DNA of 64,000 nt from Prostheceraeus crozeri (lineage: Eukaryota > Platyhelminthes > Polycladida > Euryleptidae), in NCBI GenBank assembly GCA_907163375.1, contig CAJQUW010008625.1, forward strand, positions 1-64,000, written 5' to 3'. A program made the position numbers and the translations under genes. This document shows positions 12,369 through 23,543 of the stretch, piece by piece. Below the pieces are notes generated by a model. That model was given only the letters and a program-made list of their open reading frames with translations. It was not told where the DNA came from and made no database searches. The stretch's first letter is position 1. Every line of letters begins with the position of its first letter.

Positions 12369-13109
12369 ATGACGATGGTGGATGAACATGTCTCAAATCT
12401 CAATCAATATAAGAATCCGAAAGTGTGTGTTTTCTTCAATGATTCATCTCGTCTGCACATGAATGAACGGGGAAATGAATTTGGCGAAGATGCCCAGAAA
12501 GCTCAAAAGTTGCTGAAAGAAGATATCGGCGAATTGACCGAGTGGATAAATGACTCTTCGTTTCAATCGGTTGAAAAGATTTCCAATATCTCCAAAAGTG
12601 ATAATTCATCGAATGACAGCATTCCTAATTTCGAGAACTATGTCAAGAAATTATCAAAGGATCAATCTCTGGAGAATTGCGACTGTTTTATTGTTTTTAT
12701 GATGGGAATACAAGGAGACCGTGGAACAATTTGTTTGGAAGACGACAATTTCACTCTCGATGAACTTATTGAGCCTTTCAAAGGAGATGAGTGCAAAACA
12801 TTGATAGAAAAGCCGAAAATCTTCATCATACACACATACGCAGGTGTCAAACAAACCGAGATGTCGCTGTGTAAAACTGCGGAAAAGATAATACCTGCAG
12901 ATGCGCATATCTTCATCAATTATTCAATTCTGCCACTTGATGAGAGTCGTTTTACTGTCATGAAATGGTTGAAAAATAACAAAACGGTTCAGAAGTTGGA
13001 AATCCATGATTTGTTTACAGAAGTTAACAAAATGATCCGTGAGAAAGGAGGAATGGCATTATACAGCAGTACAATGACTGGTTTAGTATCTTTGGAACTT
13101 TTACGTTGA
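12369..13109 (+). CDS. Caspase-like protein lacking the catalytic His and Cys (pseudo-caspase)
   Basis: An intact 246-codon frame with the caspase p20-p10 order and no prodomain. Residues about 18-60 fit the first strand and helix. FIVFMMGIQGDRG (about 107-119) sits where active caspases have the S-H-G catalytic histidine, but no histidine is present. KPKIFIIHTYAG (148-159) replaces the QACRG pentapeptide, with tyrosine at the nucleophile position. INYSILP (about 183-189) and a terminal TEVN-like helix (217-220) match the p10 subunit. It therefore should not cleave protein; by analogy with c-FLIP and other inactive relatives it may regulate active caspases (inference). An in-frame stop at 12348 precedes the ATG, and a weak acceptor-like CTGCAAG ends at 12367, so an upstream exon is possible. 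It is nested in the kinase intron on the opposite strand, only 293 bp from the Polinton. Confidence 0.8.
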   Translation: MTMVDEHVSNLNQYKNPKVCVFFNDSSRLHMNERGNEFGEDAQKAQKLLKEDIGELTEWINDSSFQSVEKISNISKSDNSSNDSIPNFENYVKKLSKDQSLENCDCFIVFMMGIQGDRGTICLEDDNFTLDELIEPFKGDECKTLIEKPKIFIIHTYAGVKQTEMSLCKTAEKIIPADAHIFINYSILPLDESRFTVMKWLKNNKTVQKLEIHDLFTEVNKMIREKGGMALYSSTMTGLVSLELLR

Positions 13110-13228
13110 TAAACAAATTGAAGAATACTTCAGACTTCATTTCATCGCGATTATGATATACACGCTTCGGGAAAACTTGCGCCTTCTCATTTACCTCGTT
13201 CAATGTATTTGCGGGCATAGCTAGTCAT

Positions 13229-13395
13229 TGTTACTAATCAAGTAGGGTTGTCAGCCGATATTTCACGTGTCATTTTTTCTGTGAAAATCGTCTATATATC
13301 TCCAATTCCAAATTAGACGGCCTTAATTGCATGATTAAGGCCGTCTAATTTGCTATGTAATACCATTGAGGTAGGAGCACTTCACCGTTCACCTT
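13229..13395. repeat. Family A element, copy 2, left part
   Basis: It matches 1321-1490 of copy 1, including the 36-bp hairpin (13309-13350 region) and TAATACCATTGAGGTAGGAG. The match stops exactly at the Polinton target duplication and resumes at 30737. Confidence 0.85.
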
Positions 13396-13401
13396 CGCGT
13401 T
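13396..13401. repeat. Polinton target-site duplication, left
   Basis: CGCGTT directly precedes the left terminus and recurs directly after the right terminus (30731-30736). A 6-bp duplication is characteristic of Polinton integration. Confidence 0.92.
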
Positions 13402-13968
13402 AGTAATGGGCAAAAGACCGTTCCAGGCCACCATAAAATTCAAAAAAATAGTATCTTTAAAAACGACATAAATTCATGAATTTGAACCCTTTTTCAGGTT
13501 TTTAAGACCTAAATACATGAATTTAGTCCATTCAAAAGTACCATTTTTGAAAAAATGGTACTTTTTAAAAACGACATAAATTCATGAATTTGAACCCTTT
13601 TTCAGGTTATGAAGACCTAAATTCACAAATTTGGGCGTTTTTAAAAATACCCAATTTTCAAATTTTTCAAAATCTCAAATTTGAGAATTACAATTTTTAC
13701 CTTGAAAATCATGACCGTTCTAGGACACCGAAAAAATCATAAAAGTTGAGAATCTCAAAATTTGAGAATTACAATTTTCACCCTCGCCAAAATCATGACC
13801 GTTCCAGGACACCGAAAATTAGTATTTTTAAAAACGTCTTTTAAATCTATTTTTTCAGGTTTTTAAAATATATCATGTGACTAAAAATATTTCTTTAAAA
13901 ATGGAAGAAACAAAAGTGGAAGGAACTTCAGAAATGGAAGGAACCTCAAGAATATATCCTTCGTTATC
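13402..13968 (+). repeat. Polinton left terminal inverted repeat
   Basis: 567 bp matching the complement of 30172-30730. It is built from nested short palindromes (AAATTCATGAATTT, CTCAAATTTGAG) and direct repeats of a TTTTTAAAAACG-type unit. It includes the start codon and first codons of the first gene, so promoter and start lie inside the repeat. Confidence 0.93.
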
Positions 13969-14614
13969 ATATGAACGTAGTTCTACTTTAATGGACATTG
14001 AAAAGATTAACATTGAAAAAATGAATAAAGAAAAACACAAAGATAGAGTTAGGTATATGAAAGATAAGGAATCTCAATTATTATTAAGATTAGAGCATTA
14101 TAAAAAATTAAGAAAGAGATGGACTAAAGTTAAGAATGTAACACAAGGAATTGGCATATTCTTAACAATAAGTTTAGGTGCTTTGACAATTGTTATATCT
14201 TCAGGTGTTTTAGTAATTCCAGTAGTTGCTACAGCTTTAACAGTTACGGGTGTTTTTGCAACTTCACTTGTTACAATGTTAGATAAATCTTTAATAACTA
14301 AGAAACGAAAATCATTAAAAACTAAGCATTTACATATTAAAGAAGTCTATGATAAACTACATTACTACTTTCAAAGAGTATGTGATGATAATGTTATTAC
14401 GTTAGATGAGATTGAAAAATTTGATCAAATAGCTAATGAAGTAAATCAAATATCATTTCAATCACAGACAGAAAAAGTTGATGATAAAAATAAAAAGGAT
14501 GGCAAAATTTCTAGTGATGCTAAAATTTCTAATGAAGAAAATGACAAATTTTTTTTAGAAGAGCTAAAAACTTTAAGCGAAAATTTAAGCAAAACTTTAT
14601 TAAACAAAACTTAA
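13901..14614 (+). CDS. Polinton membrane protein of unknown role
   Basis: 237 codons from the ATG at 13901, which has the element's usual TTTAAAAATG context. Residues 1-22 are a short EMEGT-type repeat that differs in copy number between the two terminal repeats. A basic, helical segment follows. Near residues 85-130 there are two adjacent hydrophobic helices (GIFLTISLGALTIVI and VLVIPVVATALTVTGVFA), suggesting a membrane hairpin. The C-terminal half is charged and probably coiled. I do not recognise a family. Confidence 0.7.
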   Translation: MEETKVEGTSEMEGTSRIYPSLSYERSSTLMDIEKINIEKMNKEKHKDRVRYMKDKESQLLLRLEHYKKLRKRWTKVKNVTQGIGIFLTISLGALTIVISSGVLVIPVVATALTVTGVFATSLVTMLDKSLITKKRKSLKTKHLHIKEVYDKLHYYFQRVCDDNVITLDEIEKFDQIANEVNQISFQSQTEKVDDKNKKDGKISSDAKISNEENDKFFLEELKTLSENLSKTLLNKT

Positions 14615-14750
14615 AACGAGAAAACTTAAAACGAGAAAACTTTAAACGAAAAGATGTCAAACAACAAAGCAATAAAAAAATAATTTGTTCAGTAAAATGT
14701 TTTTGCTGTATTCCAATGTTACCACAAAATTCAAATATTATATTTTAAAA

Positions 14751-15595
14751 ATGGATAAAATTAGAGCTGATAATTTTAAAAGAATAAAACAATTAGAAGA
14801 GTTAATAAAACAAAGAAATATTATGAAAGAAAATCATCTTCAACATAGAATGATAAAAGCTGGTATTCAATCTGATATGTTTGAAAAAATGCAGCAAACC
14901 GAGCAAATAAAAACTGATTTTGAAAAAACTATGAAACCATTTAAAACTCTTGAAAAAGAAAGTACAAATAATGATAAAAAATTGATATAACAGATCCAGA
15001 GCACAAAACTATATTAGATGACTATGGATTACTAGAATCAAACATTAATAAGAAATTACCAAAATCTATGCAATTTGAACATTCTATTTCATTTATAGAT
15101 GGAAAAACAATACCTAGATTTTATCTCGGACAAAAAGAAATATTTCCACAACCTTTTCGAGGTTTAATTTTTTCACCAGATAAATCTCCTTTTAATTTAG
15201 ATAGAAATTTTGTTAATCTTTTAAGAGGAGCAGATTTAAATAATTATGCTGTAGAAGATCTCATAAAATATAAAGCTATGTTAGACAGAGTTGGTGCAGT
15301 AAAATATCTTAGACGTTATAAACAATTAGAAAATTTATTATCAACGGGAGTTAAAGTAGGAAAAGGTTTATCTGAAAAACAGAAAACTGAAACAACTGTA
15401 TTTTTACCAGATGATCCACAAGAATTACTAAATAGATTAAATATTTTAATATCTGCAATAAAAGAAGGACATAATTCTAGTTTCAATGAAATTCATGCTA
15501 TATTGAAAAGACTGTTAGAAAAGAAGATTCTAAATGAAGAGGATTATAAAAGTATAACTGGACATCTGAGATGTCTTCCAGGGCTTCGCCCGTAG
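14751..15595 (+). pseudogene. Polinton unknown coiled-coil locus, broken
   Basis: A plus-strand locus rich in Lys and Glu, with a start in the TTTAAAAATG context at 14751. It shows a helical first part and a second part with conserved-looking blocks (ISFIDGKTIPRFYLG, FRGLIFSPDKSPFNLDRNF). It is broken, with about one or two breaks. Its end runs through a mini-hairpin module (15561-15591), so the last few residues come from that repeat. The family is not recognised; its place beside the penton and ATPase suggests a virion role (inference). Confidence 0.55.
15561..15591. repeat. Polinton mini-hairpin module 1, copy a
   Basis: GACATCTGAGATGTC (6-bp stem, 3-nt loop), a TTCCA spacer, then GGGCTTCGCCC (4-bp stem). 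The same 31-bp module occurs inverted at 21545-21575 with one base different. Confidence 0.88.
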
Positions 15596-15669
15596 CTGAA
15601 ATATGTTGTTGTTTTTAATTTTTTATAAAAAAAAATATTTCATAAAAAAATATTTATTTAATTTTTTAG

Positions 15670-15679
15670 TTTAAAAATG
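15670..15679 (+). promoter_or_regulatory. Recurrent TTTAAAAATG start context of Polinton genes
   Basis: The exact 10-mer covers the start codon here and at 13894, 14744 and 23537. Close forms (T/A-rich run, then four to six A, then ATG) occur at 16553, 24527, 25214, 26751 and 27315, and on the minus strand at 21964, 23411 and 29220. It may be a late-type initiator or simply a translation context. That it recurs at nearly every gene is seen directly; the function is inferred. Confidence 0.55.
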
Positions 15680-16465
15680 TGTTCAGCAGATTTAGACAAA
15701 ATTAATAATCATTTAGAAAATTTGATAGAGATTTTGGGTTCATCAAAATTTAGTACGACGTTAAAAATTATAACAACTACTTCATCACACACTTGTAATT
15801 TAGAACCCATTCTACATTTGGAACAAAATAAAAATTATCAAATTGCATTGACTAGTTTCTCTACATTTAACACTATTCAAAACGTTATCAAAGATGTGAA
15901 TGATCAATTTAGATATTCTACTGATAAAGGCAAAACATGGAAAATACTAACTTTTCTTCCTGGTTCTTACGAAGTTGAAACAATATCAAATGAAATTAAG
16001 AGACATTTAGGTATACCATTTAAAGATAAGAAACAATTACATTTTGCAGTTGAACCGGCAGTTAATAAATTTTCTCTTACTTTAGACGAAAATCATCAAG
16101 TTGATTTTAATCATGATAGATCATTGTCAAAGCTATTAGGATTTAATAAACAAACCTATAGTCAAGGTTATCATTTAGGTGAGAAGATTCCAAAAATAAC
16201 TGAAATAAATTCAATTGTTGTACATTGTGACATTATTGAAGGAGGATATATAAATGGTAAATTATCAAATTTAATATTCAGTTTTCCAGCTTTTACTGTA
16301 CCCATTGGTTATAGATTAAATGTAATTCCACAAACATTAATATATTTTCCTATTACAAGAAAAACTATTAACAACATTGGCATTAGAATCACTGATGAGA
16401 AAGGACAAGAAATAAATTTTGGAGGTGAAGAGATTATGATAGATCTTTTGGTTCGGGAGGTATAA
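15677..16465 (+). CDS. Polinton minor capsid (penton-like, single jelly-roll) protein
   Basis: 262 codons, apparently whole. The opening third has the pattern typical of Polinton penton proteins: a hydrophobic lead, then LHLEQNKNYQIALTSFSTFN, a strand-rich stretch and a LPGSYEVETISNEI block, followed by alternating beta strands. In virions of this type the penton occupies the fivefold vertices. It directly precedes the packaging ATPase, as in many Polintons. Assignment is by pattern and position. Confidence 0.72.
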   Translation: MCSADLDKINNHLENLIEILGSSKFSTTLKIITTTSSHTCNLEPILHLEQNKNYQIALTSFSTFNTIQNVIKDVNDQFRYSTDKGKTWKILTFLPGSYEVETISNEIKRHLGIPFKDKKQLHFAVEPAVNKFSLTLDENHQVDFNHDRSLSKLLGFNKQTYSQGYHLGEKIPKITEINSIVVHCDIIEGGYINGKLSNLIFSFPAFTVPIGYRLNVIPQTLIYFPITRKTINNIGIRITDEKGQEINFGGEEIMIDLLVREV

Positions 16466-16552
16466 ACTCCCACGCGAAGCTAGAGAAGTTTAATTTTTCT
16501 TCTTCTTCTTTAAAAACAAAAATAAAATAAAAATAAATTTTTTTATTAAAAA

Positions 16553-17319
16553 ATGAGTGAAGTGCTACCATTAAATAAAAAAAACTTAAATTTAATCATC
16601 ATCCAAATTTATCTAATAAAGTTTTGTCAGTTATTTGTGGAAGATCAGGTTGCGGAAAAACGTATCTATTATTTAAAATTTTAACGACTCCAAATTTTTT
16701 GGATTATAACAATCTTATAATTTATACAACAACGGCAGAACAACCCGTCTATCAATTTTTAAAATATGGATTTGAAAATAATCTTAAAAAAACAGCAATT
16801 GCTTCATTATTCAAAGAATATGAAAAATCTGAAGATGAAGAAGAAATAAGTTCGTGGTGTGAAGAAGCAGCAAAAAATAATCAGTTAGTAGAATCTAATA
16901 AAAATAACCATATAAAGATACAATTAATAGATGATAGTGGTAATATGCAAGATCCTAGTAAACTAGATAAAACAATGAAACATTGTGTAATTTTTGATGA
17001 TTGCGTTAATGATAGAAATCAGTCAGTTCAGAGAAATTATTTCACAAGAGGTAGACATAATAACTGTAGTGTATTTTATTTAACACAAAGTATGTATTCA
17101 TTAGACGGAAGTGTTATTAGAAAGAATGCAAATATATTTATACTATTTGAAATAAATGCAAGAAACTTAAGTGATTTGTTAAGAGATTTATGCGTAAGAA
17201 ATAAAGATGAATTTAAACAATCGTGTAATAATGCTTGGTCAAAAGATTATGGCTTCATTACAATTAATATTGATAAAAAAATTCATGAAAGAGTTATCGA
17301 AAATATTTTCGCGGAGTGA
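16553..17319 (+). pseudogene. Polinton genome-packaging ATPase (FtsK/HerA type), near whole
   Basis: Walker A is CGRSGCGKTYLL and Walker B is HCVIFDDC, followed by a YFTRGRHNNCSVFYLTQSMY block with the family's sensor glutamine. These identify the A32/FtsK-HerA packaging ATPase that loads DNA into double-jelly-roll capsids. The start with the usual context is at 16553. The locus has about one break. Confidence 0.85.
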
Positions 17320-17401
17320 TAAAAATATACAAATATAGTGTTACAATATTTTTTTTTATTTTATATATATATCAAATTTGTCTATCTTAGAAATTAGAAA
17401 A
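17320..17401. other. Convergent spacer between ATPase and polymerase
   Basis: The plus- and minus-strand genes converge here. It is A/T-only in the middle, with a run of T and a TA repeat. No hairpin terminator is evident. Confidence 0.4.
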
Positions 17402-19590
17402 TTAAAAAGGTGAAGTAGTTATTCCATCAGGTAAAATTTTTCTTTTATCATCAAATGGATCTAATGCTAATTGATGTTCTTCTTTTAAATACATGTTATG
17501 TTTTTTTGAATTAAGTCTATAATTACATGCTGTTTTTATTTCATTATTAAATAATACATTTTTATAATCTTGAAATGTTATTTGATTAGCCACTTATGCC
17601 TTTGAAATTCCTTTTAATGTTTTATGTGTTTTAATATTATTAGTTGTATCATAACAGTAACATTTAGATTTTAAAAATATAGCTTCTGTTATGAAATCTT
17701 CATTTCCTTCTAATTCATCTTTTACTTTACATAAATCAGAAGGATGAATGATATCTTTTATTTTATCTATTTCTTCATCAAGTGTAGAATTATACGGTAT
17801 TGTTAATTCTAAGAAAACAGAATCGGTATCTGTAAAGTGTAATTTATAGTTTTTGCCATAAGCAGGTGCTAAATAATCATATATAAATCTATACATAAAT
17901 AGTTTAGCTAATTCTAATATAGTGAAACCAATAAAATTAAACTTATCATGTTTTACGCTAATTCGACGTAAATGTACAGCACATAGTTCATCACTAAATC
18001 TAGTAGTTCTTTTATATGTAGGTTTCCTTGTTAAATTTTGAAACCTATCTTTATCATAAACTATTTCAATATTTTGTCTATTACGCACATTTTCTAAAGT
18101 CTTACCATAAAATGCATTATTCATTAATTTGAAGAACACGTTTCCAAAATCATCTTTATTTCTTTTAGCTATTTTACGTTTTTCAATATTGAACTCTATA
18201 TAATTTTTTAACCACCTAGATTTTTGATAAAATGGTTTTCGATGTATTTTGGTGAGAATCATTCCATGATCTAAATACCAATCTAGCATTCTTCCTTCAA
18301 CAACATACTTTCCTTTATTGCTTTGTGTTAACATAAGTTTTTTTTGTTGGTCTGTATTTTTTAGGAATTAAAGATTTTTGATAATCTGAAAAATCTTCTA
18401 TATTAGGAATTTTGTTTTCGGGACAGAAAGGAAAATATTTTGTTTTATCTTTTATTTCATCAGGGTACACTAAATCAACTTCATATACATAACCAAAATT
18501 ATTTTCACCATCATATGTTTTTTGATAATCTAGAATATTACACCATGACATTTCACCTGTTGGTAATTCTTGTATCATGCAAGAAGAATATAAGCTATTA
18601 AAATCATAATATAACAAATAGTTTTCTCTCATGAATTCATCAATTGCATTTTCACGTTCTACTCCTTCTCGTTTCGTTCGAAAAAATTTCTAATATTTTT
18701 TCTTTTTCTTCTGGAGATAAAGGTTTCATTATTCCATATTCTTGTGGATTTACTTTCTTATTATAACATTTAACATATCTATTACCTAAAACTGATGAAA
18801 CTCCACCTCTAATTCCAGATTCAAAAAATAATAATTTATCATATGTATTTTCTTTATAATGTTTAAGTTTAACATTTGTATGTTTTAATCCTGCTAGCCA
18901 TGTTAAACCTGGTGTAGAATAACAATAACATGGATCTATTCCGTAATATTCTAAACACATATCACGAAAGTTTTCAAAAAGATCAGCTAGTATTAATACA
19001 TCTATCTGTAGATATTTCATTGTATAATCATACATTGTTTTACAATTTAACTCTCTCCAATTTTTTTCAGCTTCTGCATAGTCTTCGTCAGATAATTTTG
19101 ATTGTTTTAATGTTGATTTAAATTTATTTATTGGAGGAAGTTGTTCTTCTTCCATAATTTTATTCACAGAATTAAAATCAGTCTTCGACTGTGAACCACA
19201 GTTTTATCTCCCATTATATACTCATACGGAAATATTCCTTTTAAAGGTTTTAAATTATATTTATTTAATATTTTACATTGTTCAGATTTCAAAGTTTTTC
19301 CCATAACATCTAATGAATAAGGAGTAAAAAATCTAAATGCATCTAAAATTCTAATGCAACCTAATTGCATTGAAAAATATTCTTCTTCTGTTTTACATAG
19401 TACATTTATTTGTTGTTGTTGTAATTTTTCAGATGAAAATAAATCTTTCATTACTAGATGGAAATCATATTTAGAACCATTGTAGAAATATAGAGGAACA
19501 AAGTTATATTTAAATTTATTAGCATTAAGATTACAAGAATTATGTGCTGCACCTCTATATAATCCATTTAGATGATCATGATCTTTTACC

Positions 19591-19621
19591 TTGACGGCAG
19601 AGCCGTCGCTTCGCTTGTCAA
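19591..19621. repeat. Polinton mini-hairpin, compound
   Basis: GACGGCAGAGCCGTC (6-bp stem, 3-nt loop) is followed by a GCTTCGC mini-hairpin. TTGAC and GTCAA at the outside could close both into a three-way junction. It lies within the polymerase locus. Confidence 0.8.
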
Positions 19622-20476
19622 GATATCTACCTTTGCCATTTTTATAATTTTTTGTAAATTCTCTTCCACAGTAATAACATTTTGTTTCATTAATAAAATT
19701 TAATTTTTCTTTTTCTGTTAATGGCATCATTGGAATATTTGTTTCAAGCAATTGTGAAAAACGTCCTTGTAATTCTTCTACTTTCTTTGTAAACATTTCT
19801 GAACTATCTTCACCATAGTATTGTAAATATTCTGATTTAAATAATTCAGGATAATTTGAATGAATGTACATTCCCCAACATAATGGTTTTTGTTCAAATA
19901 AATATTTTTCTTTACTTTGTTCAGCTGAACTTTTTCCAGGTGCACTTTTTTCAGAATTATAATTTTCAGAATCGGTGAAGCCCTGGAACTTTCCGTTCGA
20001 TTTTGTGTCATATTAACATTATATGCTTCAAAATCACAATAAATAGTAAAGGGTACTTTATTTTTAAAATACCATTTATTATATTCTAAATAATCATCTT
20101 TAGGAAAAGTATTTTGAACTGCTTCATTTTGTTGGCAATTCTCCAAATGTCTATTCATTTCTTCTAAAGTTCTAAAACTTGTCATACATTGAAGACAAGG
20201 AAAATTTTTATTATCTGAAGTTTTTGTAAATATAGAAACATCTTTACACAATATAAAATGTCCCTGATAATATAATATATTCGCTTGTGCTGGTTGTTTT
20301 GACTGTTCTAGTTTTTCAAATTTATCTTGATATATTTCATGTGTTTCATCAATTTCTTTTGTAATATTAAATGTATTTTGATGATAATTTTGATTTAATA
20401 TTTGTAGCTGATAAATATATTCTTTATCATATTGTTCTTTATAATGTTGTAGACATTTTTTTAAACATTCATTTAA

Positions 20477-20505
20477 TCGGAGCGAAGCTCCTCTGGCTTT
20501 AGCCG
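20477..20505. repeat. Polinton mini-hairpin module 2, copy a
   Basis: GGAGCGAAGCTCC (5-bp stem, GAA loop) plus GGCTTTAGCC, enclosed by TCGG and CCGA. The same module recurs at 24455-24485 with a one-base length difference. It lies within the polymerase locus. Confidence 0.88.
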
Positions 20506-21544
20506 ATTCTTTATTTTCTTCATTATTTAATTCTTTATTATTTTCTTCATTTAATTTTTGAATTGTTTCTATCTCATTTTGATATTTATGGTGATATTCT
20601 TGTAGCAACATTTTTATTTGTTGTTGATAATCTATTTTACATTTTTGTAAACTTTTATTTAAATTTTCTAATTTTTGTTGATATTCTGAAGATAAAGATG
20701 AATATTTGTAATTATAATCATCAGTACGTCCTTTATAATTATTATGATTAATCATTATTGGTGATAGTGTTTTAACAAGTTCAAATTTTTCAGTACATAT
20801 CATATTTCCTTGGTAAAAAATATTATGATGCATGTAATTTCCTCTATCATTATATACTATTTCTGATTGACATAAATTTTTATTATTCAAATAAAATTTT
20901 TTTGAATCTGAGTAAAGTGGAATAATTTTACCAATAGAAACATAATTCACATTTAATTCAAAAACATTTACTTCAATTAAATTTTTATTCTTTTTATGAA
21001 ACTTTATTAATCTATTATAATCATATGGAAATTCATCTAAGCCATCAGAAAGATCAAATTCATTTATGTATTCTTCTTTATTATAATGACTTAGTCTTTC
21101 TTTATGATATTCTGCAGGATGTAAATGTGCTATAATACTCCACAGAAAACAATAATCATCTTCATTTTTTATGTTGATTATTTGTGGTGAACTGAAAGGT
21201 AAAGAAACATAACTACCACCAGTATTATTTTTATATTTATCAATTACTATTTTCTTAGATAGTATTTTAACAAATCTCCAACCAGATTCACGTAACTGGG
21301 CTTCAATTATACAATTTTCTAATTTAAGTATCATCGATTCAAATATGGGTTGTATATCATTTACATTATGAATTTCTTGTGAATTTGTAAAATGTCCTTG
21401 TATTATTTCTTCAGGAATTCCATCAGGTCCATTTTTTGTATAAAGTACTTCTACATTCATATAACATTTGAAAGATTTCTTAAATATATTATAAAAGTTG
21501 GTTAGAATATCAGAAAAAGTTTTATCGGTTTCATTATATTCAAC

Positions 21545-21575
21545 GGGCGAAGCCCTGGAAGACATCTCCGATGTC
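21545..21575. repeat. Polinton mini-hairpin module 1, copy b
   Basis: An inverted copy of 15561-15591: GGGCGAAGCCC, spacer TGGAA, GACATCTCCGATGTC. It lies within the polymerase locus. Confidence 0.88.
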
Positions 21576-21687
21576 CCGCGAAAAGACTGATTAAATAAAT
21601 ATTTTATATTTGCTAAGGCTTCATCAAATTCATCTATTTCGTTAAATTCATCAGTATCGCCAAATAAATATCTTCCATCTGGTACGA

Positions 21688-21711
21688 GCGAAGCCCTAGA
21701 ACCTTCGGTTT
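21688..21711. repeat. Polinton mini-hairpin module 3, copy a
   Basis: GCGAAGC followed by CCTAGAACC and TTCGGTT (AACC-TTC-GGTT hairpin). Relatives lie at 22660-22685 and, more decayed, near 19974-19995. Confidence 0.75.
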
Positions 21712-22086
21712 GTATGGTCTCATCTTCACTATCAAAAACTTTTTTATATTCCGAATGTGAATAATCATCAAACATTTTTTTAACTTTTATATCAGTAGGC
21801 AATGTTTCTAGATAGTTTTTATAACTATTTAATTTTAATATATTTCCTTCATCAACTCGTTCTACATTTTGTAAATGCATTTTACTTTGTAGATGAGATT
21901 GATAACTTCTTTTTGTTTGCAACTTTTTTTTACATAAGACACAATAAAACTTGGTATTTTCCATTTTTTTTATTTTTTTAGAGAAAATTTAAGAAAAAAT
22001 TTGTGTTTTAATTTTAGATATAAACATTCTAATATCAAGGACTTGAGTGTTATTTTATATTATTATATATTTCACGTTCTTTAGTT

Positions 22087-22150
22087 ATTTTTTTCTTTAT
22101 CACATTAAGTTTTATCACATTAAGTTTTATCATATTAAGTTTCATCATAT
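22087..22150. repeat. Short tandem repeat in Polinton spacer
   Basis: About three and a half copies of a 17-bp unit (TTTATCACATTAAG and variants) between the polymerase locus and the next minus-strand locus. Confidence 0.7.
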
Positions 22151-22155
22151 AATGT

Positions 22156-23411
22156 TTAATCAAAAGATAATTTAAATTTATTTTCACTAACTATTGATTC
22201 TTCATCATCATCATAAATTGATTCTTCATCATCATAAATTGATTCTTCATCATCATCATAAACTACACTTTTTGGGATAGGATACCATTCTCTTATTGGA
22301 ATATCTAACTCTAAATTACATCTTTTATCTGATAATAATATAATAGAGAAAAATATTGGTCTTTGATCTCTTTTGGAAAATTTAATAACACCACCATAAT
22401 CTGAATCACTTTTAGTTTTTATTAAAGATGATAAAATTTTAAATTGATTAGATGTAAATCCTAATTTAAATTTTGTAGACCCGACACATAGTTGTCTAAC
22501 AGTATCTTCAACTATACCATCATTATTATTTTCAATTGTAAGAAAATGAAATTTAGATAAATTTTTATAATTACTAATATTTTTATAATCTTTTTTACCA
22601 TTTACACCATTTTCAGATGTTACAGAATCATCATTATTATCATAAGATTCTCTAAGATCGGGCAAAGCCCTAGAACCTTCAGTTCGTTTATTATGAATAT
22701 GATTATGGTCATTGTTAATAGTATAAGGTGTAGACCACATATAAATTTTCTCTTGTTGAGCTAAACCATTATATAAGATTTTAATAAATTAATATTGAAG
22801 TTGGAATATAATCCTATATACGTATCATCATCATATCTTTGGGGCATTTCTAATGTTTCTTGTTTATAAATTGTGTCTCTATAATAAACTTGACATAATA
22901 ATTCTTCATTATGTTTTTTACTCTCTATGTGAATGTTATATTGATTTTGATCGTCAACAAATAATCTAATTTTTTCTTTCGAAAAAGATTTTAATTTTTT
23001 AACTAATTCTTTAATATTGATATAATTAATAATTTTAGTTTCTATCCAATCAGTATTACTAATTGGTAACACTGCTCTAATAAATCCATAAACATTATTA
23101 TGACCTATTATAACCATATTTTCTTTATTTAATTCAACATAAGCTACATCATTATATTTACTTACAATCTCCATAAATTTAATAAATGGATCCCCCGGAA
23201 ATAAACAATAATTAGTTTCTATAGAAGGTAAACCTTTAGTCTGTTCTCTAAATATTTCGGCTTGTAATTGAAATAAAATATTAACATCTATACATGGATT
23301 ATTATTATTATTATTATCAAAACATTTATTTTCAAATCCCGTTGATCTCGTCGAATAAGAAGAACAGGATGATGCGGGCGAATATAATTTTTTTAAATTT
23401 GGATTTTCCAT
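22156..23411 (-). pseudogene. Polinton unknown locus, possibly sliding-clamp-like, broken
   Basis: A minus-strand locus just upstream of the polymerase in transcription order. Blocks such as PFIKFMEIVSKYNDVAYVEL, VYGFIRAVLPI and INIKELVKKLKSF have the helix-strand rhythm of a PCNA-type clamp domain, which would fit a neighbour of a DNA polymerase. Sequence identity to known clamps is not visible to me, so this is only a structural guess. The C-terminus carries a triplicated acidic repeat (YDDDEESI). The locus is broken, with about one break. Confidence 0.35.
22660..22685. repeat. Polinton mini-hairpin module 3, copy b
   Basis: GGGCAAAGCCC (4-bp stem) then GAACCTTCAGTTC. It is the same order as at 21688-21711. 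Confidence 0.75.
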
Positions 23412-23543
23412 TTTTTTATTTTTATTAGAAAAAATTTTATTTTTTATTTTTATTAGAAAAAATTTTATTTTTTACTTTTATTAGAAAAAATTTTATTTTT
23501 TTATTGTTATTAGAAAAAATTTTATTTTTTTATTGTTTTAAAA
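23412..23543. promoter_or_regulatory. Divergent Polinton spacer of ~30-bp tandem repeats
   Basis: About four copies of a TTATTAGAAAAAATTTTATT unit fill the space between the minus-strand clamp-like locus and the plus-strand fibre-like locus. It probably carries promoters for both (inference). Confidence 0.5.

Larger units (their letters stand above)
17402..21964 (-). pseudogene. Polinton protein-primed family B DNA polymerase, broken
   Basis: A 4.5-kb minus-strand locus. It begins with a C2H2 finger (CVLCKKKLQ..HLQSKMH), then a long low-complexity and coiled-coil region and a second C2H2-like finger. Next come the exonuclease block (IYCDFEA), a CYYCGREF finger with the VKDHDHLNGLYRGAAH block typical of this family, and the polymerase blocks DFNSLYSSCM (motif A), KLMNNAFYGKTLEN (motif B) and FTDTDS (motif C). 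This order is that of Polinton pPolB. The locus is broken, with about five breaks. Several mini-hairpin modules lie in the N-terminal part. Confidence 0.9.

Noticed and set aside
14751-14753. Prokaryotic-style ribosome binding sites before the AT-rich genes
   Set aside because: No Shine-Dalgarno pattern is seen. The genes belong to a eukaryotic Polinton with a TTTAAAAATG context.
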